Of a stretch of 64,000 bases of DNA, positions 13,101 to 26,310 are shown piece by piece. A model generated the notes under the pieces. The model saw only the letters and a list, made by a program, of their open reading frames with translations. It did no database searches and was not told the DNA's origin. The position numbers and the translations under genes were made by a program. Location: assembly GCA_008921705.1 (NCBI GenBank), contig VFFE01007878.1:1803893-1867892 (forward strand). Reading direction: 5' to 3'. The stretch's first letter is position 1. The number at the start of each line of letters is the position of its first letter. This stretch comes from Burhinus oedicnemus (lineage: Eukaryota; Chordata; Aves; Charadriiformes; Burhinidae).

Positions 13101-14081
13101 ACGCTACTTCATAAAGTATTTCAGTTACCTCAAAATCATTTCCTTATTACAAAAAGAAATCCAGCTCTTACAGAAGCTGTGATAGATAAATCTTTCCTTC
13201 TTTCACGCACTCAAAAGAACAAGGCTGTTGATGGAAAGCATGATACGATTCATAGATATCATCAGAATGTTACAATTTGTAGACTTTTTGAAAACCTTAT
13301 CATATAACCCTTGTTATATTTTTGCTACCTCAATCAGATACAAAACAGCAAGAGGAAAGTGCTTATCAGAAGCAAGCCCAGTCCGAAACGCACGCTAGTG
13401 CAGAAACCACTTTGGCACATGCAAACTTTAGACCAAAATGCAGTGTTTTCTAATCAGTTTCCTCCCAGTTTTGCCTATCAGCAGCAACATTTTCAGTTTG
13501 TTCAAGACAATTTAATAACAGGATCTCGTATCTTCTGAAAAGGAACAAAAGTCCAAATGGTAATAAGTCTAAGATATATGTTATAGTTTGTTTTACAGGT
13601 TACCACCAATAGAGCTAATTCATTTGTTTCTGTTCAATATTTGCAGTATTTACAGCATAATGATCTAGATCATTTTCGCATGTATGAGTCAAATACCGAT
13701 ACATCTATAAACCCTCACCAACTTCTTAAGTAGAGTCATGACAACTAAGATAGCCATGTTGCTTTACATGCTGTTCTATCCTTGCAGCTACCCTAAGGTC
13801 AGTAGAAAATACCTGTCACAAGTTTTTAGAGACTTTTCTGGCTTATCCCATATTCTGTCTGAAGGCTCTAAACAACTTTGCAATGGCTGTTGTTAGCAGC
13901 AGCGTTCGGGCTGGACCCAGAGACACCCCTTCACTCCCCCCGCACACTGCATCAGGTATTGCCTTCGTAAGACAAAGCAAAGCAGTCCCTTCCCCACAGG
14001 ATTTACAGTCTAGGCAAGTGCTTTGTAGTCAACGGCAAGCAACAGTGTTTAAGAAGCAGAGCAGCTCATAAACATTCATCT

Positions 14082-14098
14082 AAAAAAAAAAAAAAAAA
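14082..14098. repeat. Poly(A) tract, 17 bp
   Basis: A run of 17 A on the plus strand with no adjacent retroposon body. Confidence 0.9.
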
Positions 14099-14798
14099 GT
14101 TAATCTTATTTCTTGGGAGTAGTAACACATCATTTCCCACCTGAGCATCAGACTTCCTCTCATTGTTTCCTTGCACCTGGCAACAGATATTATGTCTTAT
14201 GTATTGAAGCTCTTGTTTTCTCGGAAACAATACACAGAGAAGAATGACAGAAACAGGCAAGAAAGACGAGACGCTGGGAACAGCCTTTGTGAATCTGTCA
14301 GTTTACATCATTACCAACCAAAGCTCTTTTTAAAAGAGAGTTTCAAGACCTGAGGGCTTGATTCTGCAAAGGGACGAGCGCTCTGGCCTCACTGCAGCAA
14401 AGACCACAGCACATGCATCACTTTAATTACACAAGTGCACCAATTAAAAGGGACCCACTCCTGTCCTTAAAATTGAACATGTACTTAAGTGCTAACTTGA
14501 AGCCGGAGCATTCAGTATACTGAATACCCACAGGAAGGACTGTGAGGTCAGGGATGCACACACACACAAATATAGATAGGTACAGACACAACTACCCCAA
14601 AGGCCTGAGGTGTTTGGGGTTTTTTTCCTGATTGCACAAGTGTCAATCAAGAGCAGTTCAGCTGAAGCCAAGCAGGGTAGTAGGTTGTGGGAAGACAGTC
14701 AAGGCCCTTAGGTTGTATTTACTGTGATGGATTCCTTATTTTGAAACAACTACCAAACTGTTTCATAACAATGCAAAATTTCAACACATGAACCAGAG

Positions 14799-14818
14799 AA
14801 TCTACTTACAAGTAGATT
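14799..14818. repeat. Palindrome with 9 bp perfect arms and a 2 bp spacer
   Basis: AATCTACTT and AAGTAGATT flank a 2-bp spacer. Arms this close make a nearly perfect dyad, compatible with a dimeric factor site, though no specific factor is identified. Confidence 0.6.
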
Positions 14819-15929
14819 ATGAATTCATCACATCACTCTAATAGTAAAATGCCGCTTTGGTTTTTTGGTTGCTTTTAAAAACCTCCGAATGAAATCCACT
14901 CCCTGTGCGTGCAGTCTTTGCCAGGAAAAGAAAGCAGGAGTAAGTGGTGCCGTAAGCTTCTCGCTAGTTGTCAGACAGAGGTGATTTTGTCCTCTGTAGG
15001 CAATCACATGGTAGCCACTCTGTCAGATTAATGTACACTGCCTCCATGAGTTATTCCCAGAGACTGTAGCTTTTAACGTTGTAACTTTAAGATGCCCGTT
15101 GTTCAAAATGATCCATTCTCAGAAAATAACGACAGCTGTACTCATTTTCTTTCTCATAAGGTAAACTTTAAATTAAGTAGAAAAGAGCATTTCAGCCTGA
15201 AAAGGAGACAACAGAGGAAACACTGGAAGCTTATAAAAGCATGAATGGGACAGAGAGGAATAGGGACCAGTTCTGCACTATCTCTATGCAAGACACAGGC
15301 GCTATCAAACAGAGGTTCAAAATAAAAGGGTGTGGTGTTTGACACAGCGTAAAGTTAAAGCTCTGAAATCCCTTGCCACAGCACGGTGCAGACGCTAAAA
15401 GTTTACACAGGGTCAAGGGGCAATCGGAGAAGTTCATGGAAGGGAAAAATCAGTGAGGGCTGTAAAGACACCAGCTCTCCCTTAGGAAGCATCCAAGCTG
15501 CAAATGATTGCATGCTGAGAGAGCCTTCTGGAGAATTATCCTTACCCGCCTGCCTCATTTGTACCCCCACCCGGCACCACGTTTTGCACTGTCAGACCCA
15601 GGACGCTAGACAGACCTCTGGTTTTATCCACAAGAGCCTCCTAAACAGTGAGGTTTTCTGTAATTTACATCCATCAGGGTCTCAAACCAAGTAGCCAAAC
15701 ACTGTGTTTCTGAACAGGGGCACCAAAAAAAATCGAGTTACCAAAAAAAATCTGACTGGTAAATCAGAGTTCACATCAGTCCATCACGAGCGACAAAGCC
15801 CATCAGTTAACAATATTGCACCACCGTGCGAGAGATTATCACTTCCCAAAGACTCACAGAGTCCTCCACCATCCTCAGTTACAAAACAAGACGTACCTTG
15901 ACAAATTGGCATTTTGATTTAAAAGCGCA

Positions 15930-16890
15930 TTTCGGGAGCGCTGAAGATTAATCGCCCGCTTCTGGCGTGCAAGTAAGGAGATTGTATCAACCCGCGGCGT
16001 GTGACCGAAGAGAGAAAGGTCCAAGGGGTTCCTACCAGCCTCCCGGCCGGGACGAGCACCATGCTCCGTCGCAGCTTCTTGCGCTGCGGTAAGTTAGGAA
16101 CAGCCTAGAGCAATGCCCGACACCACGCGTGGGACGGGACGGGACGCCAGCCCACTGCAAAGCTCGCCGAGCACCCCAGCCGGGGCAAGCAGAGCCCCGG
16201 GTTTGGGCTGCAAGGCGCCGGTGAGCTTTCGGGGCGCTCCCCGCGCTTAGGCGGGCACGAAGCCGGAGCCACCCCAGGCTGCCTCGGGGCACCCCGCGGT
16301 GCCGCTGCCGCCGGTCGGGGACGGCGGCTCCCCGGGACTCCCTCTCCGTCCCGGGCAGCCCCGGCCGCGCAGGTGCCCGGCCGCCAGCCGCCGGGCCGGG
16401 CCGCCCCGCCGCAGCATCCCCCGCTCCCCGCCCGGCCCCGGCGTCCTTACCGGCTGCGGCGGGCGGGCTCCGCGGGGCCGCCTCTCCCGCCGGGCTCGCA
16501 CCCCCTTCCTGCCCGGCTCGCAGCCTCGGTGCTCGGGTTTGGGGTTTTCTCTCCCCTCCTCTCGCCCTCTCCAGCTCCCACTAGTGATCGCACGCCCGGC
16601 CAGCCGGCGGAGGATTAGCTGCTGCCGCCGCCTCCTCCCGCCCCCCCGCGGGCGGCCGGCGAGAAGCTGCCGCCTCCCCGGCCCCCGCCACCACCCGAGG
16701 GGACCCCCGGTCACCCACCGGGGCCTGCCGACCCCCAGGGACGGGGCTCAACGGGCCCGGTTACCCACATCCGTGAATCAGCCGCCAAGTAACCGGCCGC
16801 CGCGTCCCGTCCTCCCACGCAGCCGGCCGGGTCCCCCCGCGCTTGGCTGGAGAGACAGGGAAGGCTGGAGGGAAGCGAGGCAATTTACTG
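15930..16890. promoter_or_regulatory. CpG-island promoter, probably of a minus-strand gene (BMPR1B candidate)
   Basis: The sequence changes sharply from about 40% GC to a dense CpG- and GC-rich block with many GGCGG/CCGCC (Sp1-like) elements, then returns to background by about 16.9 kb. No TATA box is evident. Such islands mark housekeeping or developmental promoters. In human 4q22, BMPR1B is the next gene downstream of PDLIM5 in the same orientation and starts with non-coding first exons at CpG-rich promoters, which fits the position here. Splice-donor motifs occur on the minus strand at 16450-16446 (GTAAG) and 15895-15890 (GTACGT), and on the plus strand at 16089-16094 (GTAAGT), so alternative first exons or divergent transcription are possible. 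The gene identity is inferred; no BMPR1B coding sequence is in view. Confidence 0.85.
16451..16720 (-). other. Candidate non-coding first exon (BMPR1B-like)
   Basis: On the minus strand the GC-rich sequence ends at a strong donor, GCAGCCG|GTAAGGACG, with the last exonic base at 16451. The upstream border (transcription start) cannot be fixed from sequence; 16720 is a placeholder inside the island. The minus-strand frame here is GC-rich and low in stop codons but resembles no protein, consistent with a 5' UTR exon spliced to a coding exon beyond the left edge of the window. It could instead belong to an unrelated lncRNA. Confidence 0.4.
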
Positions 16891-19800
16891 CCGGGATTCA
16901 ATTAACAACTGAGATAAAACGGACAGCGTGGGAACGGCCGACTGAGAAATGGATCGCGATACGTTGTACAGCATTTATAGCATCGGCGGTAATTTAGTGC
17001 AAAGCACAGGCTGCACCACGGCCCCAGCCTAGATACTGCTGCTGTGACTTGTCCTACATGAGGCCGGCGGTCCAGCACCCTCCCCTGCTGCCTTACAGGC
17101 ACAACAGAAGACTCAGCCCAGGGTTTTCAACCTCAGTATTATTTTATTACCGCTTCCCTCTGATTCATTAAAGAAAATAACAGATCAGCAGTTCACGTTA
17201 CCATATTCGATGTCTGTGACCACAATTTAATCTGTTATAACACACATTAACATTTGTGACTTCTAAGAAAAAAGTTAGTTTAAAATGGGATGATTTGAGG
17301 TACGACTATATTAGCATTTTAGTGTGCATCGGGTGTGCACTTGGAAGCAGTTGTGGAGCAGCCTCAGCGCACAGACCGCAAGCAGTAAGGCAGAAAATGC
17401 ATCCCAGGAGTGCACCTAACCCGCTTTGGGGCCAACAGGCATCCCATGCACAAGGCGAGGCCGCAGCCAGTTCAAATGCATTGGCCTGAGCACCAGGGCC
17501 TCAGCACCAGCTCCTTCAGACGGCAAATCTACTGGGCCACGCTCGCTGGTGGCATAGACACACATTGCCTAACCTCATATCATTTCAATTTCTCACACTC
17601 AAGAGGAGTTAATACTCTCCCTCACTTTCCAAGGGGGCTGATATATTAGTGTTACATAGATGCACACAGAAGGGAGTCTATCCCCCTTTGACTCAGAACA
17701 TTTTATTTACAGAATATTGTGTCAATATTTTGGGGCAACTATACAGAGGAGAGCACAAACCAGCTCCGAAGAAGGAGAACTTCTTCCACTGTGTCTCTCT
17801 CTGTTCTTAGGGCCAAACTGTAGGTGCAGGTTTTTTTTACTTTACACGTGCCTCAGTCAATACTAGAGGCAAAAGTGGAAAAAGACTTACTACTAGCTGA
17901 GGCAAATATGGGAATGCTGAAAAAAAAAAAAAAATAGGAGAAAGCTTGTTCCAGCAAGATTTCTGGACTGCTATTTTGTGAAATCTGTGTATGCAAATTG
18001 TCCGTGTGCACTTCATGCTCTGCACTTTTTTTGGCCTGTATCCTAGCCACAGCTCATTATAACACAGGTATATTGTCTATTGTGAGCCTAAGGTTTCCCT
18101 CTCAGCAGAGATACTTCACTTTTGAATTGGTTTCCCTCTTCTGTTTGCCTCCTGCAGACAAACACGAGAAGACTGAGACAAATAGAAGTATTGGCTCTTC
18201 TGGAAAACAGCTGAATAACTACCCCGTGCTGCACTGGCAAGAGAACCTAGAAAACAGGCAACTCAAAGAGGAAGGGGGGGGGAGGGGAACAACCAAAACG
18301 ACAACCAACAAACCACTCTCAGGAAGTAATAAAGAGAGGGATGAAAAGGAAGAGAAGACATAAAAATAAAGGGAACAAAAGGAAGATGTAAAAGAATTAA
18401 AGAGTGCCATAAGGTGAAACAGTTGGCAACAAGAAAAGAGGCATTATAAACACCAAACACCTTTGCTTCACAGTACTGAACTGAGAGATTGAAAAGCATG
18501 GTCATCTTTGAAGCACAAGAATAATTAAATATCTATTGAGTATGTGAGAATCAAGGATTTGTGCTATACCACTTCAATGCCAGTGTGCAGCCCAAAAAGA
18601 GCAAATTGTTTACCAATTTCCTTGAAACCATATGGCAAATCTTTGAAGATGCATGCCCTTCTGAGCTGCAATGAATCAGCAGCCACAGAAACTATGCAGT
18701 CCTGGACTGAGCTCTAATGAACGCATGACAGTTTCCCCTTCTCTCTACAACCTTCAGCTAATCTTTGCTAGATCACTTCAGCCACCGTTCTTTAACTCCT
18801 AATTGTATCAGACCTGATTATAACACCACCTGAATGAAAACACTCAAAATACTGAGCTCTTGGTGATGAGACCAAAAAGGTGATGTAGTATTTCCGAACA
18901 GGACACTGTTTGAGTTTGCTGAGTAATTGTCTAAATCTTCTATCATTGCTAAGGTAAACAGATGAAACCACAAAAATGTTCAAGCCTCCTGGCAAAGTTT
19001 TCAGCGTGCTTTCACCTTCCCGACCTCAAAGCGTGGAGCGCTGCACCACTCTTCTGCAATTGCTTCAGATACTGTGTGTTGTCAGTGGACGAGAGTCCCC
19101 CCCCCAAGCACATGCAAATAAACCATCTGGTGGGAAAACAAATATTATGTGATCTTTTCACCTTTTGTCTACATTTAGAAAAGACAACATAATCCTTTCT
19201 ATTCTAGAAGTGAATGCCCTATCCCTTTCCAAAACAGTAGTATTCTCTTTCTGTCTTGTGAAGAGGTCCATGGCTCTACGCTTTATGCATTACTTTTACT
19301 CAGTAAACAACTTCACCGAGTCTGTTTGTTATTCCGTGGCCCTATGTATTTCACAAAGGAAAAACAACCACATGCAAACAAATTTATTCCTATTTTCCTA
19401 ACTGTTGACGAGACATTATGACTTTCCTACCGTACCAAAGTTACAGGTTTCAGTATTGCAGCAAGAAATGGTGTTATGCTAGATTAAACAGCATTTGTTC
19501 TTTACCGTACAGGCAGGATGAGACAATATTTCATGGCTTTCTTACAGTTCTATAACACGATTACATCTCATCTTCAAAACTCAATACCAAACTTCATTTG
19601 TCTTTGTTTACTCATGGATTATAGCTCATGGTTCTCTGCCATCTGTTTGATGGAGTACAGTGTTTGTAGTGCAGTGCTGTGATTTTTCAAATCAGCTCTT
19701 AAACTCTGATAAACAGAGTATCAAAAAGCTCCATCAGCCAGCTAGAAAATTACTTAGGAAAGAGATAACTGGCACATACACTTTGTCAGAAATGCTTTTA

Positions 19801-21225
19801 TTTATCAGATATACAGATCACCTACCAGTGTCTCTTGTCATATGCTCATAAAAAAACCCAACCCAAGTAAAACACATTTTAATGGCCAAGAGTTGATCCA
19901 AATGTTATCCGCAGACTCAAGTTATGCTTATTTATATGCAGCACCATCTTATTTCATACTTCCTGTGCAAACTCTAGAAACTTCGGATCAAATGTACTTC
20001 TTGTTACCTCACTCTGCCATAGGATGCATATGTACATATATGTGTTTGAATGCATATTAAAATGGCAGTAAAACACTGAGAGCCCATCTCAATAAAAGGA
20101 GAAGAACAAGAAGAAAGGGTACAGGCTTCCCATGTGAAATGGTAATTGTAAGCGGGACAGAGAATTGGAAAGAACATAAAAGGCACTATATTTGAACAAA
20201 ATTATTTAAGACAGCCGTTCCCAAACTGAGATCCAGGGACTAACTCCCTCCTGGGGAGAGCAGCTGGCTGCCTGCCTCAGCATCTTCCACCAGCAAGAGG
20301 AGCCAGCAGTCAGTCATAACATCCTCCACAAGTTTCAATGCGCCGGAATCCTCTCCTTATGAATTTCTGGCATTCACAATCTTTATTGATTTAAATGGGG
20401 CTTGAAAGCCATCAGAACTGAATGCTAGACATCTTTACTAAATAAGAAAGTTTACAGCGCAGAAGTCTTTAGAGGAAATTTAAAAGAATAAAAACCAATG
20501 AGTGACTGCAGGACAATAGCAGAAGGAAAGAATGCCCTCTGATTAAAAATCAATCTATCGCCTGTAATGTTTTTAACTTCAGTTAAACTACTCAGTCTTA
20601 AACTGCAGGCAAAATATCCTGGATTTAGGGTACATCCCAAAGCACTGACACACACCTCACTGACAGCAGCAGTGCACCCGAGTCCAGTGAATGGACTTGC
20701 ACAAAGAGCTCTTCACTTGCCTAAGGCTTCCACGGCCTGGGAGTTCAGGCTCCGCTTCTTCATGGATTTTGTTATTGTTTTTCCAACCTTCAGCAGTATT
20801 TTATAGCTTCTGCCCGCTGAACCACTATTTTTACAATATGGATTAATCCCTCTTCCAGTTTAAAGAAACAGCTGAGATAGCAAACTTTAACAATTTCATA
20901 TTTTGAACTCTGATTAGTTTAATGTAATGTTATTTGTTCAGGAGTGCTGGTCCTTTAGTCAAGTTTCAGTATAATCCGAGCATAATCCCTAATTTTTTTT
21001 TTTCCCCCTTTTACATCTCATACTTCTCCGAGACATTTTTAAATGTTTTGATCTACTAAACACTCACTGTGTGCCTTGTTTTGTCCTACAGTATTTTCTT
21101 TGATCACTTCTTTGAAACTTGATCCAACAGGTGTTACTTTAATTAAAAGCAATTCTCTCATCGTTCTTTCATAATATTAATTTCATTTCACTACTATGGA
21201 GTATACTTTATGCATTTTCTTCCTC

Positions 21226-21253
21226 ATGCAACTCCTTAATTTAGGAGTTGCAT
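21226..21253. repeat. 28-bp near-perfect palindrome
   Basis: The arms ATGCAACTCCT and AGGAGTTGCAT are exact reverse complements separated by TAATTT, whose central AATT also pairs, leaving one mismatched pair in the whole dyad. Each arm carries an ATGCAA element resembling an octamer/POU half site. It lies in an AT-rich, T-run-rich region. Confidence 0.85.
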
Positions 21254-22522
21254 AATAAATACGACTTTTGTATTTACTGTTTGTTATTTTTATATGAGGT
21301 GTATAGCTAGAAATATTCTTCTTCTTCTTCCTATATAGTAATGTTATTTGATATTAGTGGAATTTCCTCTTGGATTTAAACCCTTGAAAAGGGATGGGCT
21401 TTCTGGACAGCATAAACTGACCAATTTAATGCAATAAGAGCAGCAGTTCTCCCTGAACACAGCTGTGTTGTCAAAGGAGATGAAATTTGACCTTTTGCAG
21501 AATGGCAGCGAAAGATCTAGGTATTGCTCGAGACATCCAAATAAGGATAGGGGCTTGATCTGGAAGCAGCCATAGGAAGTTTTTGAAACAAAACTGTTTA
21601 AGCTATTTTACTTTCATCCAGCGAACTATACAACTATACCCTGGAAAGGAGACTTTGGTGGAAGCACTGACAAAGCCAGCAGAGCCTGCATAGAAAGGTA
21701 CATATTATTTATTGAGACCTTCTTTTGAACTTGTTTTGCCTTTTCTAAGCGTGTCAGGCTTGATCTGGAAAATGGGAGTAAGAAAAGGGCCGATTTCTAC
21801 ACCAGTGACCCACCCACCACAAAAAAGTCCCATGCTGAGAGGCTGTTAGATTCTCCCAGGGGAAAGGAACAGGGTCTCACTTTGTTTTAAATTAGGTGTC
21901 CTTTTATTTGTGGGTACCCGTTTTGCCAGCCACAGGCCCAGCCATACAGTGCATCTCTCCTATACCCAAATTTGAATATGTAAAACCACAAAAGACATTA
22001 TCTCAACAAAAAGATCCTTTTCATTTGCTCACTGTTGCATGGTGTGGAAAGCAAAGAGAAACAAGCCGTGGAAAACAAAAGAAAGCTGACATGTAGAACA
22101 TTGCACGTCAGGGATAAAACACCACTAAGAGCCAGGGAATTGTCATCACACTGGAGTTACATCAGACTGCAACCATCCCCAGCACTATTTCACTAGCTCT
22201 CCCCATACACATCACTGTTGCATGGTGATCTGTCAGTCAAACAACTCTAAAAATAACAGCCAAATACCCTTGCAGTTATGGCACTCCTTCCTTCCTTGAT
22301 GTGCTATGCTTTCAAGATCTGCCATGTCACATCATCCATTGGACTGCTTCTCTCTTTGCAATGCAGAGATGATTTCCAGTGGTTTAGTATCCTGGATTTC
22401 TCCTGATGAGGCTCCAAGGAGTCAGCCTTTTGATGAGTTAATGACAGAGCACTGCATCAGGTGAAGCCTGATGGGTACAATGTCCAGAAAATAAGAAAGT
22501 TTCTCTGTCTTCAGTTCATTAT

Positions 22523-22538
22523 AAAAAAAAAAAAAAAA
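22523..22538. repeat. Poly(A) tract, 16 bp
   Basis: A run of 16 A on the plus strand. Confidence 0.9.
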
Positions 22539-25500
22539 TAGAAATCTCTTGGCAACAAAACGTTTAAAACAGCTTATGCATACTGGAATCACCCACCACA
22601 TCCCCTCCCCACCTCCAGCTTTGCCATGCCTTCACGCTACTCAGATTTAAAATATTCATCACTGTATATTCCCTCCCTACACACGCTAGCTATGGGACTA
22701 GCTGTGCATTGAAACTTTGGAAAGCTAGTCATTTGGGCCAAATCCTGCTATTAGAGTTTCTCTTCTAAAATAAAGAGAAATATCATAATAAAAGAACTTA
22801 AATCTTTGTAATGTTATTAGGAGGAAAGAAAAAAACTTTAAAACCAATTTTCAGTCATAAAAAAAACGCTAACCAAACAACCCAGAGGTAAATACTATTA
22901 AAGAAGCAAACAAACAAACAAAAAATCACTAGTTCCATGTAATTTCCAATATCCAATTACAGCAAGAGATACAAAAAACCCAAAAAAATCATTTGAGAAA
23001 GGACCCTTTGCTGTCCGACCGAAGCCCTCAACCAGAGGTTGGAGAGCCTGTCTTTCCCTCCCTGGCCCAGTCAATCCAGCTATTCCATACAAAACAACAG
23101 AACAATTTCAAGAGGAGCCAGGGAAAGTTTCCCTGTCCTACTCCAGATTTCTCATGAGAGAGATCCTAAGCTTCCCACTAGGATTTCTTTTCCCAGCCAC
23201 TCTCCTGGAACATATTGCGGCTCAGATGCAGGAATCTCCATATCACTATGTCCTTCATAAAGGCTACTGGAGATGGGACCATGCGCCCAGCCATATTGTT
23301 AGGGCACTGCTTGGGTTCAGGGGGTGTTATTGACAGATACAAGCAGGAAACTGAAGTGGCCTGCATTTACCAAAAGCCACGTGAAGAAATTTCTTCAAAT
23401 CCAGGACCACAGAGTAATTGGATACCACAAGCTACGTTATAGTTGTTGGTGTAGATAAGAATTGGGAGAAGAACCAGTGGCATTATCCAAACTCTGTAAG
23501 AAACAAGAAGAGACTGGATTACAGTTATTTTCCTGCTGTGTTCCGAGACTCAGGCCAAAAAAAAAGCAGGACATTTGTCTGGTGGAAAATAAAATGGGAT
23601 TTTTTAAATTCCCAGTGTAGTGCTTAGCTATAAAGCCACTTATAATAGATGGCTCTTATTTCATAATAAGAATATGATGAAACTGAAAATGGTCTCCTTA
23701 CACTGCCAAGATGTCAAGAGTGAAACTCCCCCAGAGCCCTAAATATGTCTTAGCAGATAAAAGTTGCAGATTGGCATACACTTGCTGCACATAAATGTTG
23801 GCAGTCCCTATTAATAAATGCTTGCACTAATCTGTTTTTTGGCAGATCAGCGGGGCCAGGCATCTCTAAAACCGTGCATGGAGGACACAGCTAACGGTAC
23901 CGTTGCATATCGTGATGCTGTGCTGAAAGCAGAGCAGAGCAAGAGGGGAGGAGTTGCCCCTCTAGGATTTATTTTTCCAGACACAAATCATTTCCTTGCC
24001 TGCTGGTAGGTCTATTTGCCTTCATTCTGACCTTTCATTCCCAACCTATTTCACCTTCAGCAGCTTTCTGCAGGCCCTAATGACCATATACCCTTGCGCA
24101 GTAAGTGATGATCTAGTACCTTCCCCGTGGGTTTTGGGTAAAACAAGATGTATCAGGGAAACATCTTTCTCTCTTCCCCTGCTACCAATATGGTGGCATT
24201 GCCTAACACTGATGTTTATTCTATTTTGTTTAGGCAGATGAAAAGTTTATGAAGGGTTGGTTATCAACTCCGATCAATGCACACAGGCTACCTGTAAGCA
24301 TTCAGGCAGCATCCTGCATTCACAGGAGCATAATACAGAGGGGGAACTGCTGCTAGTGAAATACAACCATTCTTGCATTAGAGTTATAGGAAAAGGTTTA
24401 AAGGGGATTTCTATTACTGTTATTGTAATAATAATAAAAAGCAGCAGCATGAGGCACAGTCCCTTTTATCGCCATCCATCATGAAGATAAAATATGTGAG
24501 ATCTCTATATTTTACTTCCAGTTCCCAAGGTGAAAAAACAATTCTACTGTAGAGCATCAGCTCCTGCCAGTTCTGGAAAGTGTTTTACAGTATGGAAATG
24601 CAGCCTACAAACCCCTTCCTGCTCAGCCCTTTTTGGCCCATAGGCTCTCAGGCTGGAGTAGCCCTGGTATGGTTTAGGCAACAGATGGGAAGTTGAGAGC
24701 AGGATCTGAGCCCCCCTGAAACCCTGTTTGGGGGATCGAGTGGAAGGGAAGCAGTGCAGAGGGCTGGCACGAGCGTGCCTCAGCAGACACATTTATACTG
24801 AGCGCAGAAAGCACTGATCACAAGAGGTAAAGCTCAGAGGAAGCAAATATTGAAAACAAGAAAAGATTGCCCTGTTGACTTAGTTGTGTCCTTCACTGCC
24901 TCCCACAGACTTTCGTTTTACTGCTGAAAACAGATATACTTGTGGGAGAAAAGTGAGATTTAGGAAGGTGCACCGGAGGAAAAAAAAAAAATTTTCTTCT
25001 GCCTTGCAACCACAGGATCCGGTTTTCTTTTAAACAAAAAACCCACACCTTTTTTCACAGATCTTTCTGGGAAGGAGTTTTATATCTATTTTTTCAGTGT
25101 CAACCCTTCAAAGTTTTACAGAATGCAGATACACGTGGTTGTAAATCCAGAGACAGCACATACATAGTAGGGATTCATTTTCTCTTTTGAACAAGGGGGA
25201 GAAAACCTAAACCATTATTGGAAAGAAAAAACCCCACAACCAAAACAGTCATTGGAGTGGAAGTTGAAGAACTCTCCTATTAAAGCACCAGCATTCCTCC
25301 CATACTTATAACTATCGCGACACAGGAACACTACTACTCCTTTGACATGCTGTTTAAAAGTAGTGGCACATTACAGAGAAAGCGTTTAAAAATATAGCCT
25401 TATTTATCCAAAGCATATTTGTCTTTGGCTTTTTTCTCTCCAGACTGGAGAAAGCTACAAGCAGTTTGCAATTTGAAATTATTTTTGTGAACAATGTTAA

Positions 25501-26201
25501 AGAAAAAAAAATAAATTAATCAATTAATATCTTAGCCATAACATTTAAAGTGGTTGCTACTGCATCTCAGCTTCCCTCTGGATGCAGTCAGCACTGGGCA
25601 AATGCTGGACCCTTATAACTCTGATTACAGCCCCCTACATTCTTTCTGGGTGAGGCGCTATGCCATTGGAGTGGCTGGGTTTTTTTCCTCTCTATTTGCA
25701 ATTGTTATTTTCTGAACACAGGTTTTCATTGAGCATTTGACTTCAGACATATTATTTAACCAAATGTTTATCAAACACCTGGAAAACCACTCTCCTTTAA
25801 AAATTTTATGATGGAAAAGCAATTACCCTTTAAGCTGTGTTTCAAAGTCACTTCCCAAGAATCCTTTGGAAGCAAACATCAGCTTTCTCTCCTGCTTAAC
25901 ACCCAATATCACCCAGCAAGCATGTAAACTATTGCTGATTCTATTCTTTTAAAATCTAGTAACAAAATACAGATAATGAGGTTTTTTGCAATCCATGGCT
26001 ATTAGTAACCGAAATCCTTAAATACACCGGGATGGGGTTAGTTTCAAATATTTCTATTCCTTACCAGTGTTTAAATTTGCACAACTATTAGAGCCAAGTA
26101 TGTCTTAAGCTTTTTCCATATACCAAAAGCAAAGAGCAAATACGAATCAAAGGCCTTGAGATTCCAGATGAAAAAAAATGTAAATTAAAAAGTCTGTGTA
26201 A

Positions 26202-26310
26202 GGAAAAAAACCAAAACCAAAAACACAAGCCACCAACCTTATGGCAAGAAAATGAGAAGAAAAAAAACCAACCAAAACCAAACCACCAACAACAAGCAAG
26301 AAACAAGCCA
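26202..26310. repeat. A/C-rich low-complexity tract
   Basis: The plus strand is dominated by AACC/AAAC-type units with a few interruptions (GCAAGAAAATGAGAAG in the middle). Its minus-strand reading gives an artefactual Trp/Phe-rich ORF at 26321-26088. Confidence 0.8.

Larger units (their letters stand above)
10121..15929. other. Unique sequence, putative first intron (proximal part)
   Basis: No exon or transposable element is recognised. Contents include a GC-richer patch around 12240-12310, GT/CA- and CpG-containing sequence around 12890-12970, a poly(A) run at 14082-14098 and a palindrome at 14799-14818. A strong minus-strand splice-donor motif lies at 15895-15890, just outside the CpG island. 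Confidence 0.5.

Noticed and set aside
1..15900. BMPR1B coding exons in the putative intron
   Set aside because: No frame resembles the receptor ectodomain, transmembrane segment or kinase domain. Only the non-coding 5' part of that gene can be in the window.
16247..16997. Long overlapping ORFs on both strands in the CpG island (155 and 232 codons)
   Set aside because: GC-rich DNA has few stop codons, and both strands are open at once with Pro/Arg/Gly-rich translations. This is expected of a CpG island, not of coding sequence.
22029..22227. 16-bp direct repeat TCACTGTTGCATGGTG (22029-22044 and 22212-22227)
   Set aside because: A single repeated 16-mer is expected by chance about half the time in 64 kb, and no mobile element is seen between the copies.
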